DNA of 64,000 nucleotides from Hyphomicrobiales bacterium (GCA_024236415.1 JACKKN010000003.1:124001-188000); one strand, 5' to 3'; shown: positions 50,233 to 58,644, numbered from the stretch's first letter. Numbers and translations are program-made. The notes: a model not told the origin generated them from the letters alone.

Positions 50233-50796
50233 GTGTCCATCACGCCGCAACACTACCCGGCCCTGGTTCTCAACGCCGACTTCCGGCCGTTGAGCTACTT
50301 CCCCCTTTCCCTGTGGGCCTGGCAGGAGGCCATCAAGGCCGTGTTCCTGGAACGGGTCAACGTGGTCTCGGAATACGACCGCCTGGTCCATTCCCCCAGC
50401 GCCCAGATCCGCCTGCCCAGCGTCATCGCGCTCAAGGAATACATCCCCATGAACCGGCGGCCGGCCTTCACCCGGTTCAACGTGTTCCTGCGCGACCGCT
50501 TCGCCTGCCAGTACTGCCGCACCACCTTCCCGTCCGAGCAGCTGACCTTCGACCACGTGGTGCCGCGGTCCAAGGGCGGGCGCACGTCGTGGGACAACGT
50601 GGTCACCGCCTGCGCGCCGTGCAACCTGCGCAAGGGCCACCGCCTGCCGCGCGAAAGCGGCATCTTCCCGTTCCGCCGGCCGATGATGCCCAGCAACTTC
50701 GAGCTGCAGGAGAACGGCCGCGCCTTCCCGCCCAACCACCTGCACGAAAGCTGGCACGACTACCTGTACTGGGACGCCGAGCTGGACCGGGATTGA
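50233..50796 (+). CDS. HNH endonuclease family protein
   Basis: The 187-residue protein carries a zinc-HNH module: CQYC near residue 95, the catalytic DHVVPRSKGGRTSWDNVV near 110, and CAPCN near 130. The N-terminal 85 residues (ALVLNADFRPLSYFPLSLWA) are conserved in a chromosomal HNH subgroup found in many proteobacteria, including next to housekeeping genes. Its biological role, such as DNA repair or restriction, is not established. Start GTG 50233 follows GGGAGGATATG. There is no intein, restriction or phage context. Confidence 0.87.
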   Translation: MSITPQHYPALVLNADFRPLSYFPLSLWAWQEAIKAVFLERVNVVSEYDRLVHSPSAQIRLPSVIALKEYIPMNRRPAFTRFNVFLRDRFACQYCRTTFPSEQLTFDHVVPRSKGGRTSWDNVVTACAPCNLRKGHRLPRESGIFPFRRPMMPSNFELQENGRAFPPNHLHESWHDYLYWDAELDRD

Positions 50797-50830
50797 CGGA
50801 CACCGGTTCTCGACCCGGGGAAGGGGCGCC

Positions 50831-51829
50831 ATGACCGCGCCCGACCGCCCCGACCACCACGCCCCCGGCGGCGGCTTCCGCAACCCGCCGGGCGGCCCCG
50901 GCCGGGTGCGCAGCCTGCGAGAAATGCTCCCCTTCATCCTCCGCTTCCTGTTGTCCGACCGCATGCCGCCGGTGCCCGACGGCCACGTCCTGCCCAGGGA
51001 CGAGGTGATGGCCGGGCTGGCGGCGGCGGGCAACCCCGGCGTCACCTGGCTGGGCCACGCCGCCTTCATCGTGCGCCTGGGCGGCAAGGTGGTGCTGACC
51101 GACCCGTTCCTGGGCGAGAAGGCCTCGCCGGCCTTCGCCAACATCCGCCGCTACGTGCCCGCGGCCCTGGGGCCGGACGAGGTTCCCCGCGCCGACGCCA
51201 TCGTGGTCAGCCACAACCACTACGACCACCTGGACGCCGTGGCCATCGCCGCCTACCCGCACAAGGACACCACCCAGGTGGTGGTGCCCCTGGGCCTGGG
51301 CCGGTTCTTCACCCGCCGCGGCTATGCCCGGGTGGCGGAACTGGACTGGTGGCAGGCCTGGGAGGGGGACGGCCTGCGCGTCACCGTCCTGCCCGCCGTC
51401 CACGCCTCGGGCCGCACGCCGTTTGACCGCAACCGGACCCTGTGGGCGAGCATGGCCATCGAGGCCGGCGGCGAGCGGGTGTGGTTCGCCGGCGACACCG
51501 CCGCCGGCCCCGTGTTCGACGAGATCGGCGCCCGCATGGGCCCCTTCGACCTGGCCCTGGTGCCCATCGGCGCCTACGAGCCGCGCCAGATCATGCGCGC
51601 CGTGCACGCCACCCCCGAGGAGGCCGTGGCCATCGCCCGCGCCGTGGGCGCCCGCACCGCCGTGGCCATGCACTGGGGCACCATCATGCTGACCCCCGAG
51701 GACCCCTTCGAGGCGCCGGGCCGGTTCCACCGCGCCGCCGCCGACCAGGGCTACGGCGTCGACAACGCCTGGGTCCTGAAGATCGGCGAGAGCCGCGCCT
51801 TCCCGGCCGGTGCCGAGGGCCGGTCCTGA
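50831..51829 (+). CDS. MBL-fold hydrolase (NAPE-PLD-like)
   Basis: The 332-residue metallo-beta-lactamase fold protein has the metal motif VVSHNHYDHLD (HxHxDH) near residue 126. It also has GHAAF near 75, VWFAGDTAAGP near 217, and a final His region AMHWGTIML near 280. It most resembles the N-acylphosphatidylethanolamine phospholipase D-like branch. A phospholipid substrate is possible but unproven. It starts after GGGGAAGGGGCGCC, 35 bases from the HNH gene. The strong rpsD promoter begins just after its stop. Confidence 0.86.
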   Translation: MTAPDRPDHHAPGGGFRNPPGGPGRVRSLREMLPFILRFLLSDRMPPVPDGHVLPRDEVMAGLAAAGNPGVTWLGHAAFIVRLGGKVVLTDPFLGEKASPAFANIRRYVPAALGPDEVPRADAIVVSHNHYDHLDAVAIAAYPHKDTTQVVVPLGLGRFFTRRGYARVAELDWWQAWEGDGLRVTVLPAVHASGRTPFDRNRTLWASMAIEAGGERVWFAGDTAAGPVFDEIGARMGPFDLALVPIGAYEPRQIMRAVHATPEEAVAIARAVGARTAVAMHWGTIMLTPEDPFEAPGRFHRAAADQGYGVDNAWVLKIGESRAFPAGAEGRS

Positions 51830-51833
51830 CTCG

Positions 51834-51861
51834 TTGACATCGAAGGCTTGCTGCGTATACT
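51834..51861 (+). promoter_or_regulatory. Strong sigma-70 promoter for rpsD
   Basis: A perfect -35 TTGACA (51834-51839) and a near-consensus -10 TATACT (51856-51861) are separated by 16 bases. The leader to the rpsD start is about 115 bases and may hold regulatory structure, for example autogenous control by S4, which I could not define. Confidence 0.8.
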
Positions 51862-51984
51862 GCGCCGCTTCCATTCCCGGGAACGCGGGCCGGCGAAACA
51901 CGCCTGTGCCCCGCCCTTCGGTTTCGCAGGGCCTACCGGGACAAGAACAACCGGAAAACAACCTGTGAGCAAGAGTAGAGAGAC

Positions 51985-52599
51985 ATGAGCAAGCGCATCC
52001 AATCCAAGTACAAGATCAACCGCCGCCTGGGCGTCAACCTGTGGGGCCGGCCCAAGAGCCCGGTCAACGTCCGCGAGTACGGCCCCGGCCAGCATGGCCA
52101 GCGGCGCAAGAAGCCCTCCGACTTCGGCACCCAGCTGGCGGCCAAGCAGAAGCTGAAGGGCTACTACGGCAACATCAACGAGAAGCAGTTCCGCCGCTAC
52201 TACGACGAGGCCGTGCGCCGCAAGGGCGACACCTCGGAGAACCTGATCGGCCTGCTGGAACAGCGCCTGGACGCCGTCGTCTACCGCATGCGCTTCGTGC
52301 CCACGGTGTTCGCGTCGCGCCAGTTCATCAGCCACGGCCACATCCGGGTCAACGGCCGCCGGGTCAACATCCCCAGCTACCAGGTGCGCGAGGGTGACGT
52401 GATCGAGGTCAAGTCGGGGTCCCACGACATTCCCATGGTGCTGGAGGCCGTCGAGTCGCCCGAGCGCGACCTGCCCGACTACCTGGACGTGGACTACAAG
52501 AAGATGCGCGGCACCTTCGTGCGCACCCCGCTGCTGGCCGACGTGCCCTATCCGGTGCACATGGAGCCGAACCTGGTCATCGAATTCTATTCGCGCTGA
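51985..52599 (+). CDS. rpsD: 30S ribosomal protein S4
   Basis: S4 nucleates assembly of the 30S subunit by binding 16S rRNA. The 204-residue protein begins SKRIQSKYKINRRLGVNLWG. It contains the S4 RNA-binding domain (LEQRLDAVVYRMRFVPTVFA near residue 93, then RQFISHGHIRVNGRRVNIPS). The sequence is typical of alphaproteobacteria, which keep rpsD as a separate gene away from the alpha operon. It has its own strong promoter and a terminator directly after. Lys/Arg codons are the usual GC-rich choices. Confidence 0.97.
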   Translation: MSKRIQSKYKINRRLGVNLWGRPKSPVNVREYGPGQHGQRRKKPSDFGTQLAAKQKLKGYYGNINEKQFRRYYDEAVRRKGDTSENLIGLLEQRLDAVVYRMRFVPTVFASRQFISHGHIRVNGRRVNIPSYQVREGDVIEVKSGSHDIPMVLEAVESPERDLPDYLDVDYKKMRGTFVRTPLLADVPYPVHMEPNLVIEFYSR

Positions 52600-52624
52600 C
52601 CGGCGGGCCCGTTTCCCCTTCGCG

Positions 52625-52650
52625 AGGCCGCCCCTTCGGGCGGCCTTTTT
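52625..52650 (+). terminator. Rho-independent terminator after rpsD
   Basis: A perfect 8-bp stem GGCCGCCC/GGGCGGCC (52626-52633 with 52638-52645, loop CTTC) is followed by five T residues. It lies 26 bases after the stop. Confidence 0.92.
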
Positions 52651-52679
52651 CGTTGCCCGGGGCGTGCTATGCTGGCGCC

Positions 52680-53579
52680 ATGCGCGCGATCCCTTTCCTG
52701 ATCCTGCTGGTCCTGGGGTGGGCCGCGGCGGCGGCGGCCGGCGACGTCGAGCACGGGGTCGTGGTCGGCGGCGTTGAACGCAGCTACCTGGTGCACCTGC
52801 CGCCCGGCGCCACCCTGCAGAAGCCGGCGCCGGTGGTCATCGTCCTGCACGGCGGCGGCGGCCGCGCCCGCCAGGTGGCGCGGGCGACCCTGTTCAGCGA
52901 CCTGGCCGACCGCGAGGGCTTCATCGTCGTCTACCCCAACGGCACCGGGCGGGGGCCCCTGCTGCTGACCTGGAACGCCCGCTACTGCTGTGGCCACGCC
53001 CTGCGCGAGGGCGCCGACGACCTGGCCTTCCTGGCCGCCCTGATCGACAAGGTGGCTGCCGACAACCTGGTGGACCGCGACCGGGTCTACCTGACCGGCC
53101 CGTCGAACGGCGGCATGATGGCCTTCCAGGCCGCCGCCGTGCTGTCCGGCCGCATCGCCGCCATCGCCCCGGTGATCGCCGGCATGTTCGGCGACGAGCC
53201 GCCGCCCAAGGGGCCGGTGTCGGTGCTGATGGTCAACGGCGGTGACGACACCCACGTGCCCCTCGCCGGCGGCTGGACCAGCAACCGCATGACCCGCCGC
53301 GCCTGGGACGCGCCCATCGGCCCGGCGCGGGACACGCTGGCCTACTGGGCCCGTGCCAACGGCTGCACCGGCGGGCCCGCCGCCGCCCGCGACGGCGCGG
53401 TCGAGACGGTCGCCTACGCCGGCTGCGCCCGCGGCACCGACGTGGTGATGAAGGTGATCCACGGCTCAGGCCACGTCTGGCCCGGGGGCTGGCGCAGCCG
53501 CGCCGGCGGCAAGGACGCGCCGCCCATGGACGCCACCCGGGTGATCTGGGAATTCTTCAAGGCCCATCCCCGGAGGTGA
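52680..53579 (+). CDS. Secreted PHB depolymerase/feruloyl esterase-like protein
   Basis: The 299-residue protein has a signal peptide (MRAIPFLILLVLGWAAAAAA) and an esterase domain of the LpqC/PHB-depolymerase family. The oxyanion motif HGGGGRARQVARAT is near residue 58. The nucleophile Ser is in LTGPSNGGMMAFQAA near residue 141. The acid Asp is in VNGGDDTHVPL, and the His in IHGSGHVWPGG near 268. It should hydrolyse polyester or aryl esters outside the cytoplasm. The start ATG 52680 gives a normal signal peptide. The dioxygenase gene follows after 4 bases, suggesting joint use of an aromatic ester, but this is inference. Confidence 0.84.
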   Translation: MRAIPFLILLVLGWAAAAAAGDVEHGVVVGGVERSYLVHLPPGATLQKPAPVVIVLHGGGGRARQVARATLFSDLADREGFIVVYPNGTGRGPLLLTWNARYCCGHALREGADDLAFLAALIDKVAADNLVDRDRVYLTGPSNGGMMAFQAAAVLSGRIAAIAPVIAGMFGDEPPPKGPVSVLMVNGGDDTHVPLAGGWTSNRMTRRAWDAPIGPARDTLAYWARANGCTGGPAAARDGAVETVAYAGCARGTDVVMKVIHGSGHVWPGGWRSRAGGKDAPPMDATRVIWEFFKAHPRR

Positions 53580-53583
53580 CGCC

Positions 53584-54393
53584 GTGACCGACCCGCACAC
53601 CGCCCTGCCCAGCGTCTTCGTCTCCCACGGCGCCCCCACCTTCATCCTGGAGGACGGACCGGCGCGGGACTTCGTGGCCGGCCTGGGGGCCTGGATCGAC
53701 GCCCGCGGCGGGCGGCCCCGGGCCATCCTCTGCGCCTCGGCCCACTGGGAGACGGCGGCGCCGGCGGTCTCGGGCGCGGCGCGGCCGGCGACCGTGCATG
53801 ACTTCTACGGATTCCCCGACGAGCTTTACGCCCTGCGCTACCCGGCGCCGGGGGCGCCCGAGGTGGCGGACCAGGCCTCCGGCCTGCTGGCGGCGGCGGG
53901 GATCGGCTGCGCCGTCGACCCGGGCCAGGGCCTGGATCACGGCGCCTGGGTGCCGCTGATGCTCATGTACCCTGACGCCGACGTGCCGGTGGCCCAGGTA
54001 TCCTTGCAGGTGGCCGGCGGGCCGGCGGCGGCCTGGGCCCTGGGCCGGGCCCTGGCGCCCCTGCGCGCGCAGGGGGTGCTGGTGCTGGGCAGCGGCGGCG
54101 CCGTGCACAACCTGTCGCGCATCCGCTACGGCGGCGGCGAGGTGCCGGACTGGGCCGCCGACTTCGGCGCCTGGATGGCCGGGCGGGTCGAGGCCGGCGA
54201 CACCGAGGCCCTGCTGGCCTACCGCGGCCGCCACCCGGCCGGCGCCCTGGCCCACCCGCGCGAGGAGCACCTGCTGCCCCTGCACCTGGCCCTGGGCGCC
54301 GCCTGCGGCGAGGACCGCGCGCCGCGCGGCCAGGTCCTGCACCGCGGCTTCATGCACGGCCCCCTGTCCATGGCCGCCTACGCCTTCGATTGA
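53584..54393 (+). CDS. Class III extradiol (DODA/LigB-like) dioxygenase
   Basis: The 269-residue protein matches the LigB/DODA family, like E. coli YgiD. Metal-binding His15 is in VFVSHGAPTF. A second His is in CASAHWE near residue 56, and HDFYGFPDELYALRYPAPG is the family signature near 79. LGSGGAVHNL and the C-terminal HGPLSMAAYAFD complete it. It opens an aromatic ring next to two hydroxyls using a divalent metal. It follows the secreted esterase by four bases. The last 16 bases overlap the convergent MFS gene. Actual substrate (for example DOPA-like or protocatechuate-like) is unknown. Confidence 0.88.
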   Translation: MTDPHTALPSVFVSHGAPTFILEDGPARDFVAGLGAWIDARGGRPRAILCASAHWETAAPAVSGAARPATVHDFYGFPDELYALRYPAPGAPEVADQASGLLAAAGIGCAVDPGQGLDHGAWVPLMLMYPDADVPVAQVSLQVAGGPAAAWALGRALAPLRAQGVLVLGSGGAVHNLSRIRYGGGEVPDWAADFGAWMAGRVEAGDTEALLAYRGRHPAGALAHPREEHLLPLHLALGAACGEDRAPRGQVLHRGFMHGPLSMAAYAFD

Positions 54394-55556
54394 GTCTTCT
54401 GGATGAAAAGCAGGGCGCCGCTGACGGCGGCCAGGACGGCGGCGGCGGCGTAGGCCAGGGGGTAGCCCAGGCCGGCGGCGATGGCGGCGCTGAAGGCGGA
54501 CGGCAGGATCATCACCCCGGCGAACATGGCCGCCGAGCCCACCGCCGTCGCCTCCGTGCGCTGGGCGCCGCCGGCGCGGGCGAACTCGCCATAGGCGATG
54601 CCGGTGAAGCCGCTGGCCGTGGCCCCGGCGACGATGGCCACCCCCCACACCGCGGCCAGGGGCCAGCCCGGGGCGAACCAGCCGGCGGCCAGGGCGGCGC
54701 CGGCCATGACCAGGCCCTGCAGGGCCAGCAGGCGCCGCGCCGAGACCCAGCGGTCGGCGATCCAGCCCCACACCGGGCGGCTCAGCACGCCCGAGACCTG
54801 GTACGCGGCCAGGGCCTGGCCGGCGGCCACCAGGCCCAGCCCGACCACGGTGGTCAGGTGCACCACCATGAAGGCGATGAAGCACAGCTGGATGCCGGCA
54901 TAGAAGAAGCAGGCGAAGGCCAGGCCGCGCACCTCGCCGTTGTCGCGCAGCAGGCCCAGGGGCCGCAGCAGGTGCAGCCCGGCAACCCGCGCCGCCGGGT
55001 CGCGGCCGGCGTCCAGGCGCCGCCGGTCCCGCTGCATGACCGCCAGCAGCGCCGCCGCCGGCACCAGCTGCAGCCACAGGGCCCAGTTCCAGTCCAGCGC
55101 CAGCGCCAGCGGCGGCACCACCAGGGCCGCCAGCACCCCGCCCAGGGGCACGCCGATCTGGCGCAGGGACAGCACGAAGTTGAGCATGGCCGGCGGCGTG
55201 TTGGGCACCAGCAGGTGGGTGCTGACCGGGGCCGTGGCGCCATAGCCGATGCCCAGCACCACGGCGCTGAGCACCATCAGCGGCAGGCTGCCGGCGCCGG
55301 CCAGGGCCAGCATGCCCAGCACCACCACCATCACGAACTGGCCCACCCGCACGGCGCCGTAGCGGTGGATGAAGCTGGGCGACAGCACCGCCGAGCCGAT
55401 GCCCACGGCATAGACGGCGGAGACGAAGAACCCCACCAGGGCGGCGTCGATGCCCAGGTCGCGGGCGATCTCGGGCGCCGCTGTGGGCAGGGAGAACACC
55501 GCCATGGTGGCCAGGGTCTGCATGGCCAGGGTCATCAGCAGCAGGCGGACAGGCAT
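54378..55556 (-). CDS. MFS transporter
   Basis: The 392-residue protein has about twelve hydrophobic segments. The start is MPVRLLLMTLAMQTLATMAVF, and the loop 2-3 motif is weak (FIHRYGAVRVG). Residues RPVWGWIADRWVSARRLL between helices 8 and 9 are typical of the major facilitator superfamily. It is an inner membrane transporter, cyanate- or drug-type, whose substrate cannot be inferred. It is convergent with the dioxygenase and downstream of the divergent ArsR block, with an 83-base gap. Confidence 0.85.
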   Translation of the reverse strand: MPVRLLLMTLAMQTLATMAVFSLPTAAPEIARDLGIDAALVGFFVSAVYAVGIGSAVLSPSFIHRYGAVRVGQFVMVVVLGMLALAGAGSLPLMVLSAVVLGIGYGATAPVSTHLLVPNTPPAMLNFVLSLRQIGVPLGGVLAALVVPPLALALDWNWALWLQLVPAAALLAVMQRDRRRLDAGRDPAARVAGLHLLRPLGLLRDNGEVRGLAFACFFYAGIQLCFIAFMVVHLTTVVGLGLVAAGQALAAYQVSGVLSRPVWGWIADRWVSARRLLALQGLVMAGAALAAGWFAPGWPLAAVWGVAIVAGATASGFTGIAYGEFARAGGAQRTEATAVGSAAMFAGVMILPSAFSAAIAAGLGYPLAYAAAAVLAAVSGALLFIQKTQSKA

Positions 55557-55639
55557 GGACGGGGTCCCCGGCGGTGGCGTCGGGTTTATTGAATATCTAA
55601 ATTAACGTCCCCGCAACGGCCCCGACCCCGGCGGCGGCC

Positions 55640-56323
55640 TCAATCCGCCGGGAAGGCGGCGTTGAAGGCGGCCTCGCCGCGCCGGGTGAAGTCCACCACC
55701 CGGGTGCCTTCCTGGCGCCGGGCCCAGCCCAGGTCATAGATGCGGTCCAGCAGGGCCGTGCCCAGGGCGCCGGCCAGGTGGCTGCGCCGGGCGCTCCAGT
55801 CCAGGCAGGGGCGGCACAGGGCCCGGCGCGGGTCGCGCAGGGCGTCGGGGTCCAGGCCGAAATCGCGCACGAAATCCGCCCCGGCGGCGGTCAGCGCCAG
55901 CGCCCCGTCGTCGTCGGCCAGGAAACCGCGGCGGCGCAGGCTGTCGAACAGGCGCACCCCCAGCTCGCCGGCCAGGTGGTTGTAGCAGACCCGCGCCTTG
56001 CGCAGGGCCGGGTCGCGCGGGCCCGTGCGCGCCCGCAGGTGGCCCTTGCGCACGGCCAGGCCCATCATCCCCTCCAGCAGGCCGCCCACGTCGTCGTCGG
56101 CCAGGGCGAAATAGCGGTGGCGCCCCTGCTTGCGCTGGCGCACCAGGCCGCCGTGCTCCAGCTTGGCCAGGTGGGTGCTGGCGGTCTGCAGGGTCACGCC
56201 GGCCTCGGCGGCCAGCTCGCTGGCGGTCAGGGCCTTGCCGCTCATCAGCGCCGTCAGCATGTTGGCCCGCGCCGGGTTGCCGATCAGGGCGCCCAGCAGG
56301 GCGATGTCCGGTCCGTCTTTCAT
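55640..56323 (-). CDS. ArsR family winged-helix regulator with C-terminal extension
   Basis: The 227-residue protein has an N-terminal ArsR-type winged helix (residues about 5-85), with the recognition segment VTLQTASTHLAKLEHGGLVR and wing RKQGRHRYFAL. A 140-residue C-terminal domain of unknown role follows, holding CRPCLDW near residue 175. No classic metal-binding CxC is present in the helix, so a non-metal ligand is likely. The palindrome just upstream of its start is a candidate autoregulatory operator. It is divergent from the NIPSNAP/ABM/EamA operon, which it probably represses. Confidence 0.85.
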   Translation of the reverse strand: MKDGPDIALLGALIGNPARANMLTALMSGKALTASELAAEAGVTLQTASTHLAKLEHGGLVRQRKQGRHRYFALADDDVGGLLEGMMGLAVRKGHLRARTGPRDPALRKARVCYNHLAGELGVRLFDSLRRRGFLADDDGALALTAAGADFVRDFGLDPDALRDPRRALCRPCLDWSARRSHLAGALGTALLDRIYDLGWARRQEGTRVVDFTRRGEAAFNAAFPAD

Positions 56324-56324
56324 A

Positions 56325-56342
56325 GTTCGATCATAATCGAAC
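56325..56342. promoter_or_regulatory. Candidate ArsR operator palindrome
   Basis: A perfect inverted repeat GTTCGAT-CATA-ATCGAAC lies one base upstream of the regulator start and 56 bases before the divergent operon. Its position fits repression of both directions. Confidence 0.6.
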
Positions 56343-56398
56343 CATCGATGCGGCGCAATGTGCCATGGTGGCCCATCCGACACCTGCCGAGGCGCGCC

Positions 56399-56593
56399 AT
56401 GATCACCTGTTTCATCCGCTATCACATCGACCCCGCCAAGCGCGACCAGTTCGCGCACTACGCCCGCACCTGGGGCCAGGCCATTCCCCGCTGCGGCGCC
56501 GACCTGATCGGCTACCTCGCGCCGCACGAGGGGTCGGCGACCCTGGCCTCGGCGCCGCACGGGCCGAAGCGGCCGGCGGGGGACGGCGCATGA
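56399..56593 (+). CDS. Truncated NIPSNAP-like protein
   Basis: The first 46 residues (MITCFIRYHIDPAKRDQFAH, then PRCGADLIGYLAPHEG) match NIPSNAP proteins, which are usually about 100 residues. After HEG the sequence continues as ATLASAPHGPKRPAGDGA and stops at 64 residues. The second half of the domain is therefore missing, and the gene looks like a deletion remnant. It may still be translated, since its stop overlaps the next start (ATGA). It is the first gene of the operon divergent from the ArsR regulator. Function is unlikely in this form. Confidence 0.65.
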   Translation: MITCFIRYHIDPAKRDQFAHYARTWGQAIPRCGADLIGYLAPHEGSATLASAPHGPKRPAGDGA

Positions 56594-56937
56594 TCGCGGT
56601 CATCTTCGAAGTCAGACCCAGCGCCGAGGGCAAGGGGCGCTACCTGGACATCGCCGCCGACCTGCGCGCCGAGCTGGAGCGCGTCGACGGCTTCATCTCG
56701 GTGGAGCGGTTCCAGAGCCTGACCGACCCGGACAAGATGCTGTCCCTGTCCTTCTTCCGCGACGAGGCGGCGGTGGCCGCCTGGCGCAACCTGCCGTCCC
56801 ACCGCGCTGCCCAGGCGGCCGGGCGCGGCGGCCTGTTCGCCGGCTACCGGCTGCGGGTGGCCAGCGTCCTGCGCGACTACGGGCTGGCGGAGCGGGAACA
56901 GGCCCCCGATGACAGCCGCGCGCGACACGGGGCATGA
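56590..56937 (+). CDS. Antibiotic biosynthesis monooxygenase (ABM) domain protein
   Basis: The 115-residue protein is a single ABM domain: MIAVIFEVRPSAEGKGRYLD at the start, VDGFISVERFQSLTDPDKML near residue 36, and SFFRDEAAVAAWRNLPSHRA near 57. Such small dimeric proteins act as heme-degrading enzymes or as cofactor-free monooxygenases; which one cannot be told. It overlaps both neighbours by four bases (ATGA), so it is translationally coupled to the NIPSNAP remnant and the EamA transporter. The set is probably controlled by the divergent ArsR regulator. Confidence 0.83.
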   Translation: MIAVIFEVRPSAEGKGRYLDIAADLRAELERVDGFISVERFQSLTDPDKMLSLSFFRDEAAVAAWRNLPSHRAAQAAGRGGLFAGYRLRVASVLRDYGLAEREQAPDDSRARHGA

Positions 56938-57848
56938 GCGCCCCGGGTGCCGGCGCCGGCCGGGCGCCGTCGACGGAATTGGCGCTGCTGGTCCTGCTGG
57001 CCGTCCTGTGGGGGTCTTCCTATCCGCTGATCAAGGTGGCCCTGGCGACCATTCCGCCGGTGACCCTGATCGCCCTGCGCGTGACCCTGGCGGCGGCGGT
57101 CTTGGGCGCGGTCATGGCCTGGCGCGGCGACCGGCCTCCGCGTCCCGGGCCGACCTGGGGCCGGCTGCTGGTCCAGGCCCAGCTGAACAGCGTCGGCGCC
57201 TGGCTGCTGCTGGCCTGGGGCCAGCAGCACGTGGACAGCGGCCTGGCCTGCGTCCTGAACTCCACCTCGCCCCTGTTCGTGTTCCTGATCACCCTGCTGT
57301 TCACCCGCCACGAGCCCACCGGCGGCCTGCGCCTGGTGGGTGCCGGCCTGGGCCTGGCAGGGGTGGTGCTGATCGTCGGCGCCGAGGCCCTGGCCGGCCT
57401 GGGCACCCAGGTCCTGGCCCAGGGGGCGGTGCTGCTGGGCGCCGTGCTGTACGCCGGGGCGGCCATCCACGGCCGCCGCTTCGCCGGGCTGTCGCCGGTG
57501 GTCACGGCGGCCGGGACCCTGGCCTGGGCGACCCTGTGCCTGGTGCCCCTCAGCCTGGTCCTGGACCGGCCCTGGCTGCTGCGGCCCTCGGCCCAGTCCC
57601 TGGTGGCGGCCCTCGCATTGTCCCTGTTCTGCACCGGCGGCGCGCTGCTGATCTATTTCCGCCTGGTGCGCACCCTGGGCTCGCTCGGCGTGGCCAGCCA
57701 GGCCTACCTGCGTGCCGGGGTTGGCGTGCTGCTGGGGGTGGTGGTGCTGGGCGAACGGCTGGCGCCGGCCACGGCCCTGGGCCTGGCGGCGGTGATCCTG
57801 GGGGTGGCGGCCATCAACCGGCGGCCTGCTGGTCCTCCCAGGACTTGA
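56934..57848 (+). CDS. EamA family (DMT) transporter
   Basis: The 304-residue protein has ten predicted membrane helices in two EamA repeats, starting with LALLVLLAVLWGSSYPLIKVAL and with AVLYAGAAIHGRRFAGLSPV in the second half. It is a drug/metabolite exporter of the inner membrane. It ends the ArsR-divergent operon. The last 35 bases overlap the convergent RAYT gene. Cargo is unknown; linkage to the monooxygenase suggests export of a small organic molecule. Confidence 0.86.
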   Translation: MSAPGAGAGRAPSTELALLVLLAVLWGSSYPLIKVALATIPPVTLIALRVTLAAAVLGAVMAWRGDRPPRPGPTWGRLLVQAQLNSVGAWLLLAWGQQHVDSGLACVLNSTSPLFVFLITLLFTRHEPTGGLRLVGAGLGLAGVVLIVGAEALAGLGTQVLAQGAVLLGAVLYAGAAIHGRRFAGLSPVVTAAGTLAWATLCLVPLSLVLDRPWLLRPSAQSLVAALALSLFCTGGALLIYFRLVRTLGSLGVASQAYLRAGVGVLLGVVVLGERLAPATALGLAAVILGVAAINRRPAGPPRT

Positions 57849-58644
57849 TGATCTTGCTGATGGACGAATAGTGCAGGTCGATCGCCGCTGCGATCTCGGC
57901 CAGGGTGTAGCCGTGGTCGCGGTAGGCGGAGGCCGCCCATTCCGAGCGGTCGGGGATCTCCTTGCGCAGGCGCGACAGGGCCGGGCGCCGCGGCGGCTTG
58001 CGCTTGCCCGACAGGCCGGCGTGGCGCGCCACCTGGCGGGCGAAGGCCGGCGACCCCAGGACCACGCCGCGGGTCAGCTCGCCCCACAGGGCCAGGTCGC
58101 CGTCGTCGCGGGCACAGAAGTTGCGGAATCCCTGCTTGGCCCGGCCCGGGGTCTTGGCGAACTGGTCCAGGGTCCATTGGGTGTGCAGGAAGTCCGGCCC
58201 CTCGGCGGCGCCGGACATGGCGCCGTAGTGGCACCACGGCCAGGCCTCGGGCTTGCGCGCGCGGCCGGACCGCACCCGGGCCATGGCCACATAGCGGCTG
58301 AGGTTCAGCAGGTGGCGGTCCTTCTCGACCACGATGGACTTGAAGCGGCCCTGGAACACCGGGCCGGTGCCGCCGTGGCGGCGGTTGTGGCGCTGGGTGA
58401 AGACACCGTTGATCTGGCGCATGCCGCGGCTGAGGTTGGCGCGCGGGGTCTCGACCAGCAGCTGGTAGTGGTCATCGCCCAGGTTGTAGCCGTGACAGAT
58501 CCAGCCGTAGCGGTCCACCGCCTGGCCCAGGACGTCGATAAAGGATTGCCGGTCGGCGTTCGACTGGAACACCGGACCCGATGTTCCGTGGGCGGTCACG
58601 AAGTAAACGGCGCCCGGGAACTCGATGCGCAGGGGTCGTGCCAT
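57814..58644 (-). CDS. REP-associated tyrosine transposase (RAYT) with HYQ motif
   Basis: The 276-residue protein is a Y1 transposase of the RAYT group: MARPLRIEFPGAVYFVTAHG, GPVFQGRFKSIVVEKDRHLL, and the catalytic Tyr118 in LLNLSRYVAMARV. The HUH motif is H59-Y60-Q61, with Gln replacing the second His; CAG is one base away from a His codon. The conserved LNPVRA after the Tyr is also changed. A C-terminal helix-turn-helix (DHGYTLAEIAAAIDLHYSSI) follows. RAYTs are usually single-copy and spread REP/REPIN elements. No terminal repeats flank it, and it overlaps the EamA gene by 35 bases. Activity is doubtful given the motif changes. Confidence 0.86.
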   Translation of the reverse strand: MARPLRIEFPGAVYFVTAHGTSGPVFQSNADRQSFIDVLGQAVDRYGWICHGYNLGDDHYQLLVETPRANLSRGMRQINGVFTQRHNRRHGGTGPVFQGRFKSIVVEKDRHLLNLSRYVAMARVRSGRARKPEAWPWCHYGAMSGAAEGPDFLHTQWTLDQFAKTPGRAKQGFRNFCARDDGDLALWGELTRGVVLGSPAFARQVARHAGLSGKRKPPRRPALSRLRKEIPDRSEWAASAYRDHGYTLAEIAAAIDLHYSSISKIIKSWEDQQAAG

